Source of the DNA: Aurifilum marmelostoma
Lineage: Eukaryota > Ascomycota > Sordariomycetes > Diaporthales > Cryphonectriaceae
DNA: 64,000 bases
Assembly: GCA_027559495.1 (NCBI GenBank)
Contig: JAMXSV010000015.1
Span: 868,001-932,000 of the forward strand
Direction of reading: 5' to 3'
The position numbers and the translations under genes are program-made. The notes beneath the pieces were generated by a model. That model searched no databases and was not told where the DNA came from. It was given only the letters and a program-made list of their open reading frames with translations. Below are positions 23,968 through 36,600 of this stretch, in pieces; position 1 is the stretch's first letter, and every line of letters begins with the position of its first letter.

Positions 23968-26900
23968 CTACTCCTCGTCCTCAGCAGCAGCCTTCTCGAC
24001 CAGGTAATACCGGTCATGGCCCGTCTCGGTGCTGCGGTCATGCTCGATAGCGACCTTGTTCAGCGATAGCAGGGCGTTCTCCAGGATGGTATCCTTCTTA
24101 TGCCTGTCCTTCCTACCAAGATCGTTAAGCCACTGGATCTTATTAAGGATGTAATAAGTAATGGCAATGAAAATGGTGACACCGATAGAGTACGCCCAGA
24201 CGAGGACCACGGTGACAATATCCGTCCACCCGTTGTCGCTGTTCTTGAACAGTGTGGCGGGCTCGGTGTACATGACACCACCGCCGCTGCCAGAGAGCCA
24301 GCCAAACAGACAGAAGAGGGTGGCTAGCACGTCGACGACGAAGATGGCACCCACGAGCTGCCACGAGGGCCAGGTCTTGCCGCCGCGGGTGACGAAGATA
24401 AGCCAGTTCTCGGTGAGGGCGATCTCGAGGAAGAGAACCTCCTGGATGGAGCCAAAGTTCTGGATGATGCCGCCGTTGGTGAGGAACATGGTACCGCGGA
24501 CGATCCAGGTAGCGACGGCAAGCTCGAAGCCGAGGATGACACTGATGACCCAGATCTTGCTCAGCTGCCACTCGACGGGCCTAGGCTCGACGTGTGCGTT
24601 GTCGTAGGCGACTGCGACGGTGGCCAGATCAGCGAAGAGGGCAATGAAGACGATGAGGTCGGGGCGGACAGTCTCGTTCAGGATAATCATCGAGGTAGTA
24701 AGGTAGATTTCGAGGTGGAGACACAGAGCGATGCGGTACTGAATATAGGCCTTCATGCGCTGGAAGATCTGCCGGGCCGTCTTGATAGAGAGAATAATGG
24801 TGCTCAATCCAGGAGCCAGGAACACGATATCAGCTGCGGCTTGCGCGGCCTCGGATGAGCCCTCGACGGCAATACCACAGTCGGCCTTCTTGAGGGATGG
24901 AGCGTCGTTGACACCTGAAGAATGAAGGTTAGCACTCATTGCCTCATTGAATTCCTTGGGTAATCTGCAGGTTGAGGAAAATCTTACCATCGCCAGTCAT
25001 GGCTGTCAGGGAGCCTCTCTGCTGCAGCATTTCCACGACCTGGTACTTGTGCTCGGGGAACACTTCGGCAAAACCGTCGGCACGCTCAATGAGATCATGC
25101 TGGAGGGCACCAGAGAGACCAGAGTTGAACAGCTTGTTGGCGTTGTAGACCTTGGTTCCCATGCTCAGCATCTTGCAACTGTGATATGATGGCCTTGTTA
25201 GTCAAATTAACTTCTTTAGGCGTTATGCTAGGTATTGTAATCACTTACGTCTCCTTGGCAATGGCGATGGCATCACCAGTCAACATCTTGACAGGAACAC
25301 CTGCGAGTTGGTCAGCAAATTGGTCTCATGGGCAGGGAGGACGGATTCAGCTGAGCAAGACGTACCCAAAGCCTGAGCCTCAAGAATAGTCTGAGCAGTG
25401 TCCTCACGAGGGGGATCAAACATGGAGATCATTCCCAGCAGCTGCCAGGGCTCGTCGTTCTTCTTAACAGCCACGCCAAGGGACCGGAAGCCACGAGCAG
25501 CAAACTCCTTGGCCTTGAGGTTGTACAGGTTGCGGACTTCCTCGGTGGTGTCGGCCAGCTGAACCACAGCTCTCGGGGCACCCTTGGCGCAGATATATCT
25601 GTCGTTTCCTTGGCGGCATTCGCAGGTGATGCGCTTGGAGACGGGGTCGAACGGGGTGAACTTGTCCGTGGTCCATCCCTGGCGGAGGATCTCGCGGGCC
25701 TTGGGGTAACGCTTCAGGGTCAGGATGGTGATCTTGTCGATAGGATCCAGGGACTGGATGTTGTGAGAGCTGGCAAGGGCTGCCACGGCCATCATCCAGT
25801 TGACGTCCTGGCCTTCGGCGACGTATGGCTCACGGATGGAGAGCTTGTTGGCAGTCAGCGTGCCAGTCTTGTCAGAGCACAGCACGTTAACACCCTGTAG
25901 TATTGTTTCGTCAGTCAATGTCATCAGAAGGTAAGTGACATTTGAGGGTTTGGGTAAGAGAACCCACAGCAAGAGACTCGATGGCAGTCAGCTTCTGAAC
26001 GATAGCCTTCTGCTTGGCCAGGTACGCAGCACCGACAGCCAGGGTGGTCGTGGTGACGACAGGCAGACCGACAGGAACACCAATGATGAACAGGACCAGA
26101 GCATAATCAAGGAGAGTCTGGACACCAGGAGAGGCAATGTGGATGTGACGGAAGAAGCCGCCAATCCAGGCCGCCAGAATCCAGAACATAACCAGGACGA
26201 GCAGAGAAGTTCCGATGGTGTCCATGACCTGCTTGAAGTGCCCAGCATCCTTGGTGCCCTCGACCAGGCTGGCAGTCCTTCCGACGAACGAGTACTTTGC
26301 TGAGGTCGTGACAATGGCATAAGCCTTGCCTCTCTTGCATCCAGTGGTGTAGTAAACACCATCGCCCATAAACTTGTCAACAGCGAGGGACTCTCCGGTG
26401 ATGGCCGATTGGTCTGTATCACAATTAGTGTCAGTAAGTTGCCAAAACTCGCGGATGTGGGAAGCCGTGCAAGATCTCACTCACCGCAAGCAATCAGAGA
26501 GACACCATAGTGAATAGATCCGGCATCGTCGTCATCATCCATCTCCTTGCCAGCCTTGTCATCACCGTTGGCCTCGCTGCTCGCATTGGGATCGAACTTG
26601 TCCTCGTTCTTCAGCTTCTTGAACTCTTCAAAGTCCTGGGGGGCGTTGTAGTCGCAAATCAGCTGGCAGTCGCCGGGGATGGTCTGTCCTTCTTGCAGAA
26701 TGACCTAGATGAGACGAAAAATTGATTAGCTGGTGTGAGAGCTGAAATGTTTCTGGACTGAGGACAAGACTCACAATGTCACCTGGCACCAGTTCCCTGG
26801 CCAGAATAATCGATTCTTGGCCGTCCCGGACAACAGTCGTCTTCATGGCAATATCACCCTTCAAACTAGCAACGACATCTGCCGCCTGCTTCTCCTGGTA

Positions 26901-27522
26901 GTATCCAACAAAGGCGTTCAAGAGCAGGATGCCGACAATGACACCGAAATCAATCCAATCGTTCAGACCAACGGCGAGCAGGGCAGCGATTTCCATGACT
27001 ATGATTAGGAAAGAGTATAGTCTTAGCCATTGCTCATATTTTTGGTCACTCAAGGCGAGCAATCATGCTCTTGCGCTCTGTCATCATCATTCATCACTCA
27101 CCATAAAGAATTGGTCCCTCAAAAAAGCCCAGGAACTTGCGGAACTGATTCTCCTTCTCGGCGGTAAGCTCATTCCAGCCGAACCGCTTCCGCCTCTCGG
27201 CAACTTCGCTGCTGCTTATACCGGCATGAATATCGGTCTCAAGCCAGTGTGCTGGGGCCTTGCCCTCCTGTCCGGCCGGCTGGTTGTCGAAGGCCGGGTC
27301 CTCGCTCTTCCAAAATTTCCACCACGCGACGGGCTTCCGCTCCTCCTCGTGTGCGCCGTGGTGCTGTCCGCTGGCATCGTAGGTGGTGATGAAACGGTCT
27401 AGAGCCTCGTACTCCCCGAGATCCTTGCCGCCGAAGCCAGCGCTGCTCGAACTGTTGTCGAGGGCATTGGCCTCGACGTCATCGTCCGGATGGTGTCTGT
27501 CGTTGTGGTGACCGAGAACCAT
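23968..27522 (-). CDS. Plasma-membrane H+-ATPase (P3A type, Pma1 family)
   Basis: Eight minus-strand exons join in frame to 1009 residues: 27522-27102, 26998-26775, 26704-26485, 26413-25968, 25894-25366, 25300-25249, 25178-24988 and 24914-23968. The pump exports protons at the cell surface and energises nutrient uptake. All P-type landmarks are intact: the TGES phosphatase loop at 294-297, CSDKTGTLT with phosphorylated D445, KGAPRAVV, VKMLTGDA, and TGDGVNDAPSLKKADCG around 692-708. Membrane helices lie where expected. The N-terminal 140 residues are long and acidic/His-rich. A hydrophilic insert rich in Asp, Glu and Lys (KLKNEDKFD... then KEMDDDDDAG) precedes the TGES segment, and YGVSLIACGDQSAITGES differs from the usual S-x-x-TVDQSAITGES. 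It is therefore probably a second-class PMA paralogue; this is inferred. Confidence 0.93.
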
Positions 27523-28345
27523 TTTGTGTTCCGCGGGGTTCAGACAGACAGCTCCCCCTCGAGAAAAGTTTGTCTAGCTAGACGAAGAGGTTGATCAATT
27601 GGCAAGCCTCACTTTTCCCGCGGCCGTCTGTGAGTGAACCTGAAACTACGCAAGGAGCAAAAGAGGGGAGGGAAAGGATCTCTCTCGCATGCCACACGAC
27701 AACGGGGGCAAGCTGGGTCTTTTAAACAAAGAGAATCAAGATCACTATGACAGCACAGCATGCATACTACCCTTACGTTGATCGGCGCGGCGCAATATTT
27801 TATTCCCTCATAACGGAATTGAATAGAATCTGATTCGCGCGCCCGGTTCTACCGGCTCGCTCTTTCGGGGCAAAAGCCCTCAGCGATCAGTGAGGCATAA
27901 CATCATACGGTAGTAGTATGTGTTACTCTGTTGGCCCGCCCTCGGACCTTTAAACGCGCATGGCCCACCAGTCGGCCACTCCAGGGAAAGGCCCAGGCAT
28001 CTCTTTCTCTCTGCTCGCGTGAGGCGTCCAAAGAGTAGGGAGGGAGGGGTGTGGCTCTTCCCGTGTAGCCATGGGAACAAAACAAGCGTGTGCCCAAGCG
28101 TCAGCCCGCATATATCGCGCCCTAATGCCGTCCTACCCGCTCGGACGGTTCTAACTTACATACTACCTATAGTAGTTTGCTACTTCCCCTCAAGGATTCC
28201 CTCAAGGGTTGGACGCATCTGCCCCTCACGTCCCTTTTCTCTTTAACTCCCGGAAAGGGCGCCTGCAGGCTGAGGCGGCTCTCTGCCGTACAGTCTGACA
28301 CTAAACGCAGCACGATAGGATGCAGAGTGGTCAAGGAAGATGCTG

Positions 28346-28531
28346 CTAACAACTTACGCCGGCAGATCCGGTGACCATCTCGGGATTCTGCTCAATCTCG
28401 GCGTCGCGTGGGCGGCTCAACAGCCCCACATTGGGAGTTGCCGTCATAGTGCATGGTTTACAGGTTTCCGGGCCCCACGTTGTGGTTGATCCTAACATTT
28501 TGTTTCCGAATGTTGTTCCCGGGTTTGCCAT
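28346..28531 (-). pseudogene. Possible gene fragment or small first exon of unknown function
   Basis: The minus-strand ATG at 28531 opens a 61-codon frame beginning MANPGTTFGNKMLGSTTTWG, containing CKPC and ending close to a perfect GTAAGT donor after TGSAG. Residue choice looks protein-like, but no downstream exon could be joined convincingly and the family is not recognised. It may be a relic at the edge of the repeat block. Confidence 0.25.
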
Positions 28532-28785
28532 GCCAGCTGCGATGAAGCGCAACACTCTGATTGCACACTATACACGCCAGGCAGACTGAGAACAAAAACA
28601 AAAGTACCAAACTCCTACTCTTACATAGTATGTATCGAGAAAATAGAAACTATACCAAAATTATAACACGAGGCTTTGGTTATCAATGTGAGAACAAATC
28701 ATACTTGTAGGCCTGTGTGTCTTTTAGATCTTTGCATGAGCAAGGCTTGATATGTAGTAAGCTCAGACAGAAGCTGGACCAGAAG

Positions 28786-28950
28786 CACTGAGGATCACAT
28801 CCTCGGCCTCCATAGGGCCAATCTTGACGTTGGAATTTGCGACCGAGGCACGATCAAATTCCAAAGAAGCGGGTGTGTGGGCCGTCCTAGTCTGAAAAAC
28901 CTCTGCCAGATGCGACTCGCGTGTGATGATCGTGTTGATTTTTTACTATG
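28786..28950 (-). pseudogene. Possible C-terminal coding fragment, unknown family
   Basis: One minus-strand frame reads INTIITRESHLAEVFQT and then NSNVKIGPMEAEDVILSAS before a TGA stop. This looks more like a conserved protein end than chance sequence. Upstream, around 29110-29200 on the same strand, another frame (STLFLPTEHNAVPRLAVLG) ends near a GTATGT donor-like site. Stops and frame changes between them suggest a broken or poorly resolved multi-exon gene. I do not recognise the family. Confidence 0.25.
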
Positions 28951-29869
28951 CAGGACACAAAGGGCCCATCGTTCCTCCAAGAAAAAATTAATCTGTACGT
29001 GCTGAGCTATTTCGTAAAATCGCGCAGATGACACGCCCGACACAGCCGGTACAAGTCTTTGAGCCATAGGGCGTCATCCTCCACAGGTACTTTTGATTAC
29101 ACATACCATTCACGTCGGGACCGAGGACGGCCAGCCGGGGCACAGCGTTGTGTTCCGTCGGCAAAAACAACGTGGAATCATGAGCCAACCGATTCCTTCT
29201 AGAGTACCGGTTATGTTTGGAGTTGTGCATCTTGCACAAGCTGGGGTATTGCATCTCCTCTCGTCCATACTTTATGGACATGCAATGCAGGCACCAAAGA
29301 TTTTCTGTAATAATAGCATATGAATATGGGAACGAACCAGTCGTCGATGTCGTTGTGGATCGGACCGGGACGTATCCCGGCTAGCTTGGCGCAAAAGCTT
29401 GTCTTGATCTACACGTCGTGGAAGGACATCCGGCTGGGCAAGGGGAACGGTCCTCCGTCAATTGGAGATGGTCTTCATCTGTCTGCTTGCTATTATGTCA
29501 AGGTCGCCCCAGTTGAAGCCACGTACGGACATGTGCACTTACAATACATATGCGCGTGTCCCCAATGCTGCCATTATGCAGAGAAACACAGAAAAGTTGT
29601 TCAGGTGTACCAAGTACTCATTAGCTCATCGCCGGTTCTTTGGGAGGGATTCCCTGTTCCGAGAGGGTCTTCGTTCTACGAGCTTCCATGCGGGCAGACT
29701 TCCGCGAATAAAGGTTAAATTCGCTGCGCTATTAGAGTCGTTAAAGATACCCTTAGAACCTTGTTTGGGTAGCTCTAGTACTGGCCGCTTAATAGGGATT
29801 CAGACGTTGGGATATAGATCTAGCGGCCTGGGGCAGGCTAAAATGGCGACTTAACGCAGCATTTGCCTT

Positions 29870-32800
29870 TACTATTTCTAATATATAGTAAAGCTAAATG
29901 TAGGAGAAAGGAAGCGCAGGCTAATATAGATTAGATGCCCTCTGCTCTACCTAGAGGGCCCTACTTAAGCTAATTTAATTACGCTATCTTCTAACTTTTT
30001 CTCTACTAACTTAAATAGCTACTATTTATATATATATCTTAATTATACTATTTTCTAACTTCTCCTTTATTCCTAATTTAGCTATATATTATCTATAATT
30101 TATATTTATCCTTAATTATATTATCTTTTATTTTTTCTCTCTGCTTTTAACTTAGCTAGCAATTTGCGCAATTAGTATTATTAACTTATCTATATTATTA
30201 ATATTTTCTGCATATATGCTTAGCTTTATATTTATTATATAATATTTAGGCAATAATCTTGCTTAATTAGCATCTTTAGTATTATTTATATTATTAGCAT
30301 CTTTTATATATATGCCTAGCTTTATATTTATTATATAATATCTAAGCAATAATCTTGCTTAATTAGTATCTTTAGTATTATCTGCATTATTAGCATTTTC
30401 TATATATATGCCTAGCTCTATATTTATTATATAATATCTAAATAATAATCTTACTTAATTAGCATCTTTAATATTATTTGCATTATTAGCATTTTCGCAT
30501 ATATGCCTAGCTTTATATTTATTATATAATATTTAAGCAATAGTTCTGCTTAATTAGCATTTTCAATATTATCTGCATTACTAATATTTTTCTATAAATA
30601 TATAAGCATATTAGGGCAATAATTTCGCATAATTAGCATCTTTTATATAATCTGCATTACTAATATCTTTAGCATTACTTATATTACCTGCATTTTATAT
30701 ATTTATTCAAATTACTTGCATCTTTCTATTATCTAATATTCTATTCTTTATATAAGCATTGCTATAGATCTTAATATAATAATATTAAATTTAAGCTATC
30801 TTAATTACTTATTAAGGCTTATAGATTATGCTAATTATATAGATTCCTAAGCTCTATTAAATAGGTTTTGCATGCTATATATAAAAGCTATAATAGCAAT
30901 GCTTTTATAAGTAATTAAACTGCTTGCATTTATATTAAAGGGCTATCTATACTCTAATTGCTAGTATAATATTTGCTTAATATTAGGAATTCTTCTCTTA
31001 GGATCTCTCTGCAGCTTATTAGCTATTAAAGTAGCTTATAAAAATAAATAAAATAATACTATACTTTCTTTTCTCTGCTAGTTTTGCTATATAAACTTAA
31101 TCTTATTTTGCAATAATTTAAAGCCTAACTCTAGCTTATCTTTAATAATATCTGCAATTATAATATTATTAGTTCTATATAAGTGCATTAAAAATTATTA
31201 AAATATATTCTTTCTTTTATCTTTACTAATATCTGCTTAGGTAAGTATATAGTTTGGAATAAGAGGCTTTATAATGCGCTATGCAATGCGCTTCTGCTTT
31301 AGTATTAGTAATATTTTTGTTATTTGCTAGGATTGCTTAGTGCTATTGCTAATAGCTAGCTATAGAGAAGAAATATATAGTATAGATAAATTAGATATAT
31401 TTGCTATATTAGGGCGAAAGAATTAGGTATATATATTAGCTATATAGCTATCTACTTTACTAAGTTATAGCTATAGTTCTATAGCCTAAAATTTAAGCAG
31501 AGTGCTATAAAGGTCTTAAGTATAATCTTTAATTTATATAATACTATTTTTGCAAAACTATAATTGCTAATTGCTGCCCTATTAATAAAAATGCAGTTTT
31601 TATAAATATATATCTAGGCTTGCATTTACTATTTTTCCTTCTTAATCTATTTATATTTAGGCCTGATTATAGCATTTAGCTGCAGCTATATAAGAACTTT
31701 TATAATTTTCTTATAATATTTAAATTAGCTAGATATTAATATTCTTATCCTTAAATATAGTATTTTGCTATAGAAAATAATAATTTAGAAAATTTTGAAT
31801 ATAATTTATATTTGCAGAAATAGAGATGCTAGTTTGAGCGCTTATGCTAGATTATTTAGCAGGCATAGCTAGGGTTTCTAGAGATACTAATTCTATAAAT
31901 TAAGAAATAGTTAACTCTTAATTACTATATTCTAAAAAGCTCTATACTATAATATCTATTAAAATTATTAACTAATTATTCTATATTATTATCTTTAAGT
32001 ACTTTTAAGATTTATCTCTTAGTAAATCTATTAGATTTAAGAGCTAGAGATAACCCTTATAATTGCCCTCTTATACCTTTTTCTATATCTATCTTAATTA
32101 TTATCTAAATCTGCTACTCTACTAAATTAGCTTGCTATTTTTTCTTCTAAGCTTAACTTATACTAAACTATACTCTGCTTATACTTAGCTACTTCTTATA
32201 CCTATCTTTCTTTAGCCTCTGCTATTTAATATTGCTTGCTTTTCTTCTCTTTTATCTATGCTTTAAAAAAATCTACTAGTGCTTATTTAGCCCTAATAAT
32301 TAAAGACTTTTAACTTAAGCTATTAAATGCTATCTAGAAAGCAAGCAAAAACGAATTTAGCTAAAAGGAAAGCAGTTAAAAAGAAAGCAGCTATACTAAG
32401 CAAGGATAGCGCTAGATTCGGACCCTTAATACTAACTGCTTCTATAACTACTAATTCCTTCTTAATAATATCTCTAAAGTCGCTTACTATATCCCTATCT
32501 ATTGCAAATCTTGCAGATTTGCAGCTGCCTAATTATAATAATAAAAAGCTGCAGTTAGTAAATTCGAAAATAGATAAGTAAATAAATTCTAATTGCCTGC
32601 TTAGTAAAGTAGGTAGAAATATAAATTCTTAAAGCCTCCCTGCTAAGCTGCCTTTTTATTAGAACTTATTTATATTAATTTTAGCTTTAAGCTAATAATC
32701 TATAATAATTTTAAATAATAAAGATTATCTTAATCCGGAATTAGCTTAGAATATTACTAGAGCTAGAGGCTTAGGAGGAATTACTAGGAATTATCTGCAA

Positions 32801-33103
32801 AGTTAGAACTTAAGAAGGTAGCATTATTGCTTATTCTAAGTCTTTTTTCGAGAGGCATAAATCTATTGCACTTTTAGATAATATAGCTTATAAACTTAAA
32901 ACTATTAGAGCAAGCGCATTACTTAAGCTAGAAATAGCAGCAAATAAAGACTAGTATTGCTAGCTTATGCAAGGGAGGCTATATGCATATAGTAAGAAAT
33001 AAAAATCTTTTAGCATTAATATATATAAACTCTTCTTTCTTAAGCTAGGCTTAAAGGTAATAGTATAGAATATTACTTATACTAATTCTATAATGTATAT
33101 ATA
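29870..33103. other. Degenerate AT-rich sequence, left flank of element 1
   Basis: Apart from the satellite at 30125-30700 I can assign nothing firmly. An 84-codon frame at 32327-32581 rich in Lys and Ala stands out against the surrounding stops. It may be a remnant of a transposon or host gene, but it has no recognisable motif. Confidence 0.35.
30125..30700. repeat. Satellite with a period near 96 bp, about four clear and two decayed units
   Basis: The phrase TAGCTTTATATTTATTATAT, or a one-base variant, recurs at 30221, 30317, 30413 and 30508, at intervals of 96, 96 and 95 bp. Each is followed by the same block (TCTTGCTTAATTAGCATCTT-like). Units before 30221 and after 30604 are recognisable but worn. 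Confidence 0.75.
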
Positions 33104-33635
33104 TATTATAACCTATCTAATATGCAGGTTATAATAAAGATTGCAGTATAGCACTAAGGCTATACAGAACAGATTATAGAGAGCCGGGAGTTCAATACTC
33201 TAGAATAGAACTAGCATAATGAGATTATATAAGCTAGGGTTAGGATTGTAAAGATTGCTTAGTTAAAGGAATCGATATTAACTTTATCGACTAGTTAAAG
33301 GAATTAGTATCAACTTAGTTAACTAGTTGAAGGATTTAATATTAACTCTAGCCCACCCCTACTAGAAAGGAACTAATACTACTAATAAAGAATTAAAGAA
33401 TGGGTTATATAAGAGATATATTTGCTACTATTAGATAGATCTAGTATATAGCTCTTTAATTATTAATCTAAGTATTATCTCTAATATAAGTAATAGCTTT
33501 ACTACTAGTAATATACTGCAGAAGACTTTAAAGATTATTTCTATATTCTTTAGATTATACTTTAATATTATTCTTGCTTAATATAAATCCTTTATATACT
33601 TATTATATACTTTAGTTATAGTAGTGCTTATTATA
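33104..33635 (+). repeat. LTR A (5' LTR of element 1)
   Basis: 532 bp. It begins TATTATAACC (from TGTTATAACC, G changed to A) and ends CTTATTATA (from CTTATTACA). Alignable end to end with the other four LTRs in this window. Confidence 0.92.
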
Positions 33636-36600
33636 TTTTAATAACTCTTATTTAAGTATAGTTTAGTATACTTCTTCTTAAGCAATATAGAAATATAATA
33701 TCTTTTTAGACTTTAATCTTCTCTATTATAGGCAGAACCTAAACTAGCGCTAAGCTATAGCAAATTATTATAGCTTTATAAGCTTGCATTTAGGAACTTA
33801 AAGAATTTAGCAATATGCAGATTAAGGTCTATAAGATAGATAAATTTATTCCTTATAAAGAATTAAAGGGCACTCTTTAAGCTTTTATTACTTAGTGCAA
33901 GGCTTACTTTCTTTACTATCTAGCCTAATTTACAGATAAGGGAGAGAAAGCAGTCTTTATAGGAACTTAATTAGAAGATAATGCTCTTGCCTAATTCGAA
34001 TCTTTACTTTAAGACTACCTTAATAATCTAACTATGCCTAATAATTATAATAAGGAAATTAAAGCTATCTTTAACTTATTTAAAGATTTTAAGAAAGCAC
34101 TTAAGAATATATTTAGCAATCTAGATAAGAAGCGTATAGCAGAATGCAGTCTTATAGACTTTAAGCAGACTAAAGCTGCTTTAGATTATATAGCTAAATT
34201 TAGGCAATATGCAGGATAAGTTAGCTAGAAAGATAAAGTATTAATATTCTAGTTCTATAAAAAATTAAAGAATAGAATTAAAGATAAATTATATAAAATA
34301 GATTAATTTAATAATTTAGCAGAATATATTATAATAGCAGTATAAATTAATAATTATATCTTTAAATAATAATAGAAGAAAAATTGCAAAGGTAATAGAT
34401 AACTATAGAAGTTTAGGGCCCTAGCTAATAGTAGAAAATGCTACTAGCCTTAGCAGAACTACTAAGGCAAATAATAGAGCTATGTAAGTATAGCGCAGAG
34501 CAGCAGTATATATACTAGCCTAATAGAATTAAATGCTATGCATTAATATAATAACTTTTAGAATTAAGGCAAAGGCAATAGGGCATACTTTAATTATAAG
34601 AAGCTTAAATACTTTGCATAGGAATATTAATAACTATAAAGGAAATAATAGCAATTTATCTAAGAGGGATAATAGCTTAATATTGCTACTTAATAGGAAC
34701 CTAATTATCTAAATAAAAATATCCTAATAGAGCAAGTAATAGACTCTATTAATTATAAATCTTTTAGTTAGACTGCATATTATAATAATAGCTGTATATT
34801 ATATCTTTTAGAGAAAAAAGATTTAGGATAGTTCTTCTAGAAACCTAAGGGATAATAATAACTTGCTATCGGAAGCAGAGCTTTTATTAAAGAAGAATAA
34901 TTAGACTATTCTACTAATTCTAGAAATTAGAGATCTAAAGAAGAATAGAACTTAGGGAAGTTTCCCCTATAGCATTATCTTGTATAGCTTATAGACTATA
35001 ATAAGCATATATCGGATACTATAGCATCTCTAGCTTATAATAGGCGCGATGATAACTTAGAAAATGCAGACTTTACTCTAGCCTCTATAGAAGAATATAT
35101 TATAGAAATACTTACTCTAGAAGAAGGGACTTTCTAGGATAGATAATCTAATATCTTACTTAAATCTATTACGCAATAATATATAAATAACTTGAAAGAA
35201 TTAGTATTAATTATCTAATGCAGTAGCCTTAATTCTAATAACCTAAATATTAATGTCTAAATAGAATATCTTATATATAGAATATCTCTAAAAACCCTCT
35301 TTAAGAGCATCCTACTTTAGAATTATAAAGCAGATAAACTAAAGGATTCCAGAATTAATGCATTCTACTTTAGATACTATTAATTAGTATAGATCTTATA
35401 TATCTATTATAGCTGCTAAATCTATTTTAAGGAAAAGATTAAATATAGATAGTTTCTAATTAGGAAAGAAGGATAACTTATTCGGGCATATAAAGAATTT
35501 GAACTATAGTTTAGAGAAGTATTAAATAAAAAACACTATAATGCATTTATTAGTCTACTAGAAGATTGCCTTAGACTTTATATAGATAAGAAATGCAAGT
35601 AGTAGCAATGTTTAGTAGAATAATGCATTATCTATATGCAGAATAAAGCATATGCTTAGTATATGCAATAATGTAGTAAAAAGCAATATAAGTATGCTTA
35701 ATAATAAGCTAAGGCATTAGCTTAGAAGGCAGCTAAGAAGGCTCTAAAAGGGAAAGATTGCTTATAAAGGGATAATAGTCGATTAGGACTATAAGGTTCC
35801 TATATATAATAGTAAGAGGAAGCTATATATATATACGCTTTGATATAAATATTAAGGGCTAATAATATAGCGCGCTATTAGATAGTAGCGTATAAGAGAA
35901 TTATATATCCCCCTGCATTATTAATATAGCAAAAATACTATAGCAATAGAAGATAAAGCCCTATACTTTTAATATTATAGAAGGATAACTTATTGTATAT
36001 AACTAAGGGATAATTGATAAGGAGACTAATTACCTATCTATCTTAAACTAAAGATATATAATATTTATTTCCTTTAATATTATAGATATAGCGCACTATA
36101 ATATAATATTAGGATTTTTATAGCTTAAGGAGCATAATCTTTAAATTAATTAAACTACTAGCTAGATCTCTTGGGAATAAGCTATATCTAATAGGATAAT
36201 TGCAATTAAAAGCGCAGGACGAGACTTAGTTACTAAAGATAGCTAAGAAAGGCGCTTAAATAAGAATTTAATATATACCTCTAAATTAGCAGGAACTAAT
36301 AGCTTATAAAGAAGGACTATAAATGCCTTAAATCTATAGATATAGAATAGGTATAGATTGAATATATAAGTAAATAGAAACTAGTCGGAAGAACTTAGTC
36401 TAATATAGAGCAATAATAATAGGCAGCAATAATAGAAATAGAAGCTATAGCCTTAGAAACTTAGTCTAGCCTGGGGCAGCTAGGATAGGCTGCAGAAGCA
36501 GATAAACTAAGAATTATAAAAAATTGAATAAAGCTAATTAGAATATAATATTTCTGCAATATTGCCTAGGAATGCTTAATAGTACCTCCTATTCCTATAA

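Larger units (their letters stand above)
27523..29870. other. ATPase promoter and border zone with possible decayed coding fragments
   Basis: The left part should be the ATPase promoter. No intact gene is visible up to the AT-rich block. Two minus-strand stretches look like fragments of real protein (listed separately). Composition turns sharply A+T rich at about 29870. Confidence 0.4.

Noticed and set aside
30125..30700. CRISPR-like array
   Set aside because: Repeats are contiguous and about 96 bp long, without unique spacers, in a eukaryotic genome.
32327..32581. 84-codon frame in the AT-rich block as a gene
   Set aside because: Lys/Ala-rich remnant without a motif; more likely a surviving piece of a worn repeat.
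33636..33660. Primer-binding site after the 5' LTR
   Set aside because: The conserved leader TTTTAATAACTCTTATTTAAG has no visible TGG-type match to a tRNA 3' end, and RIP prevents a confident assignment.
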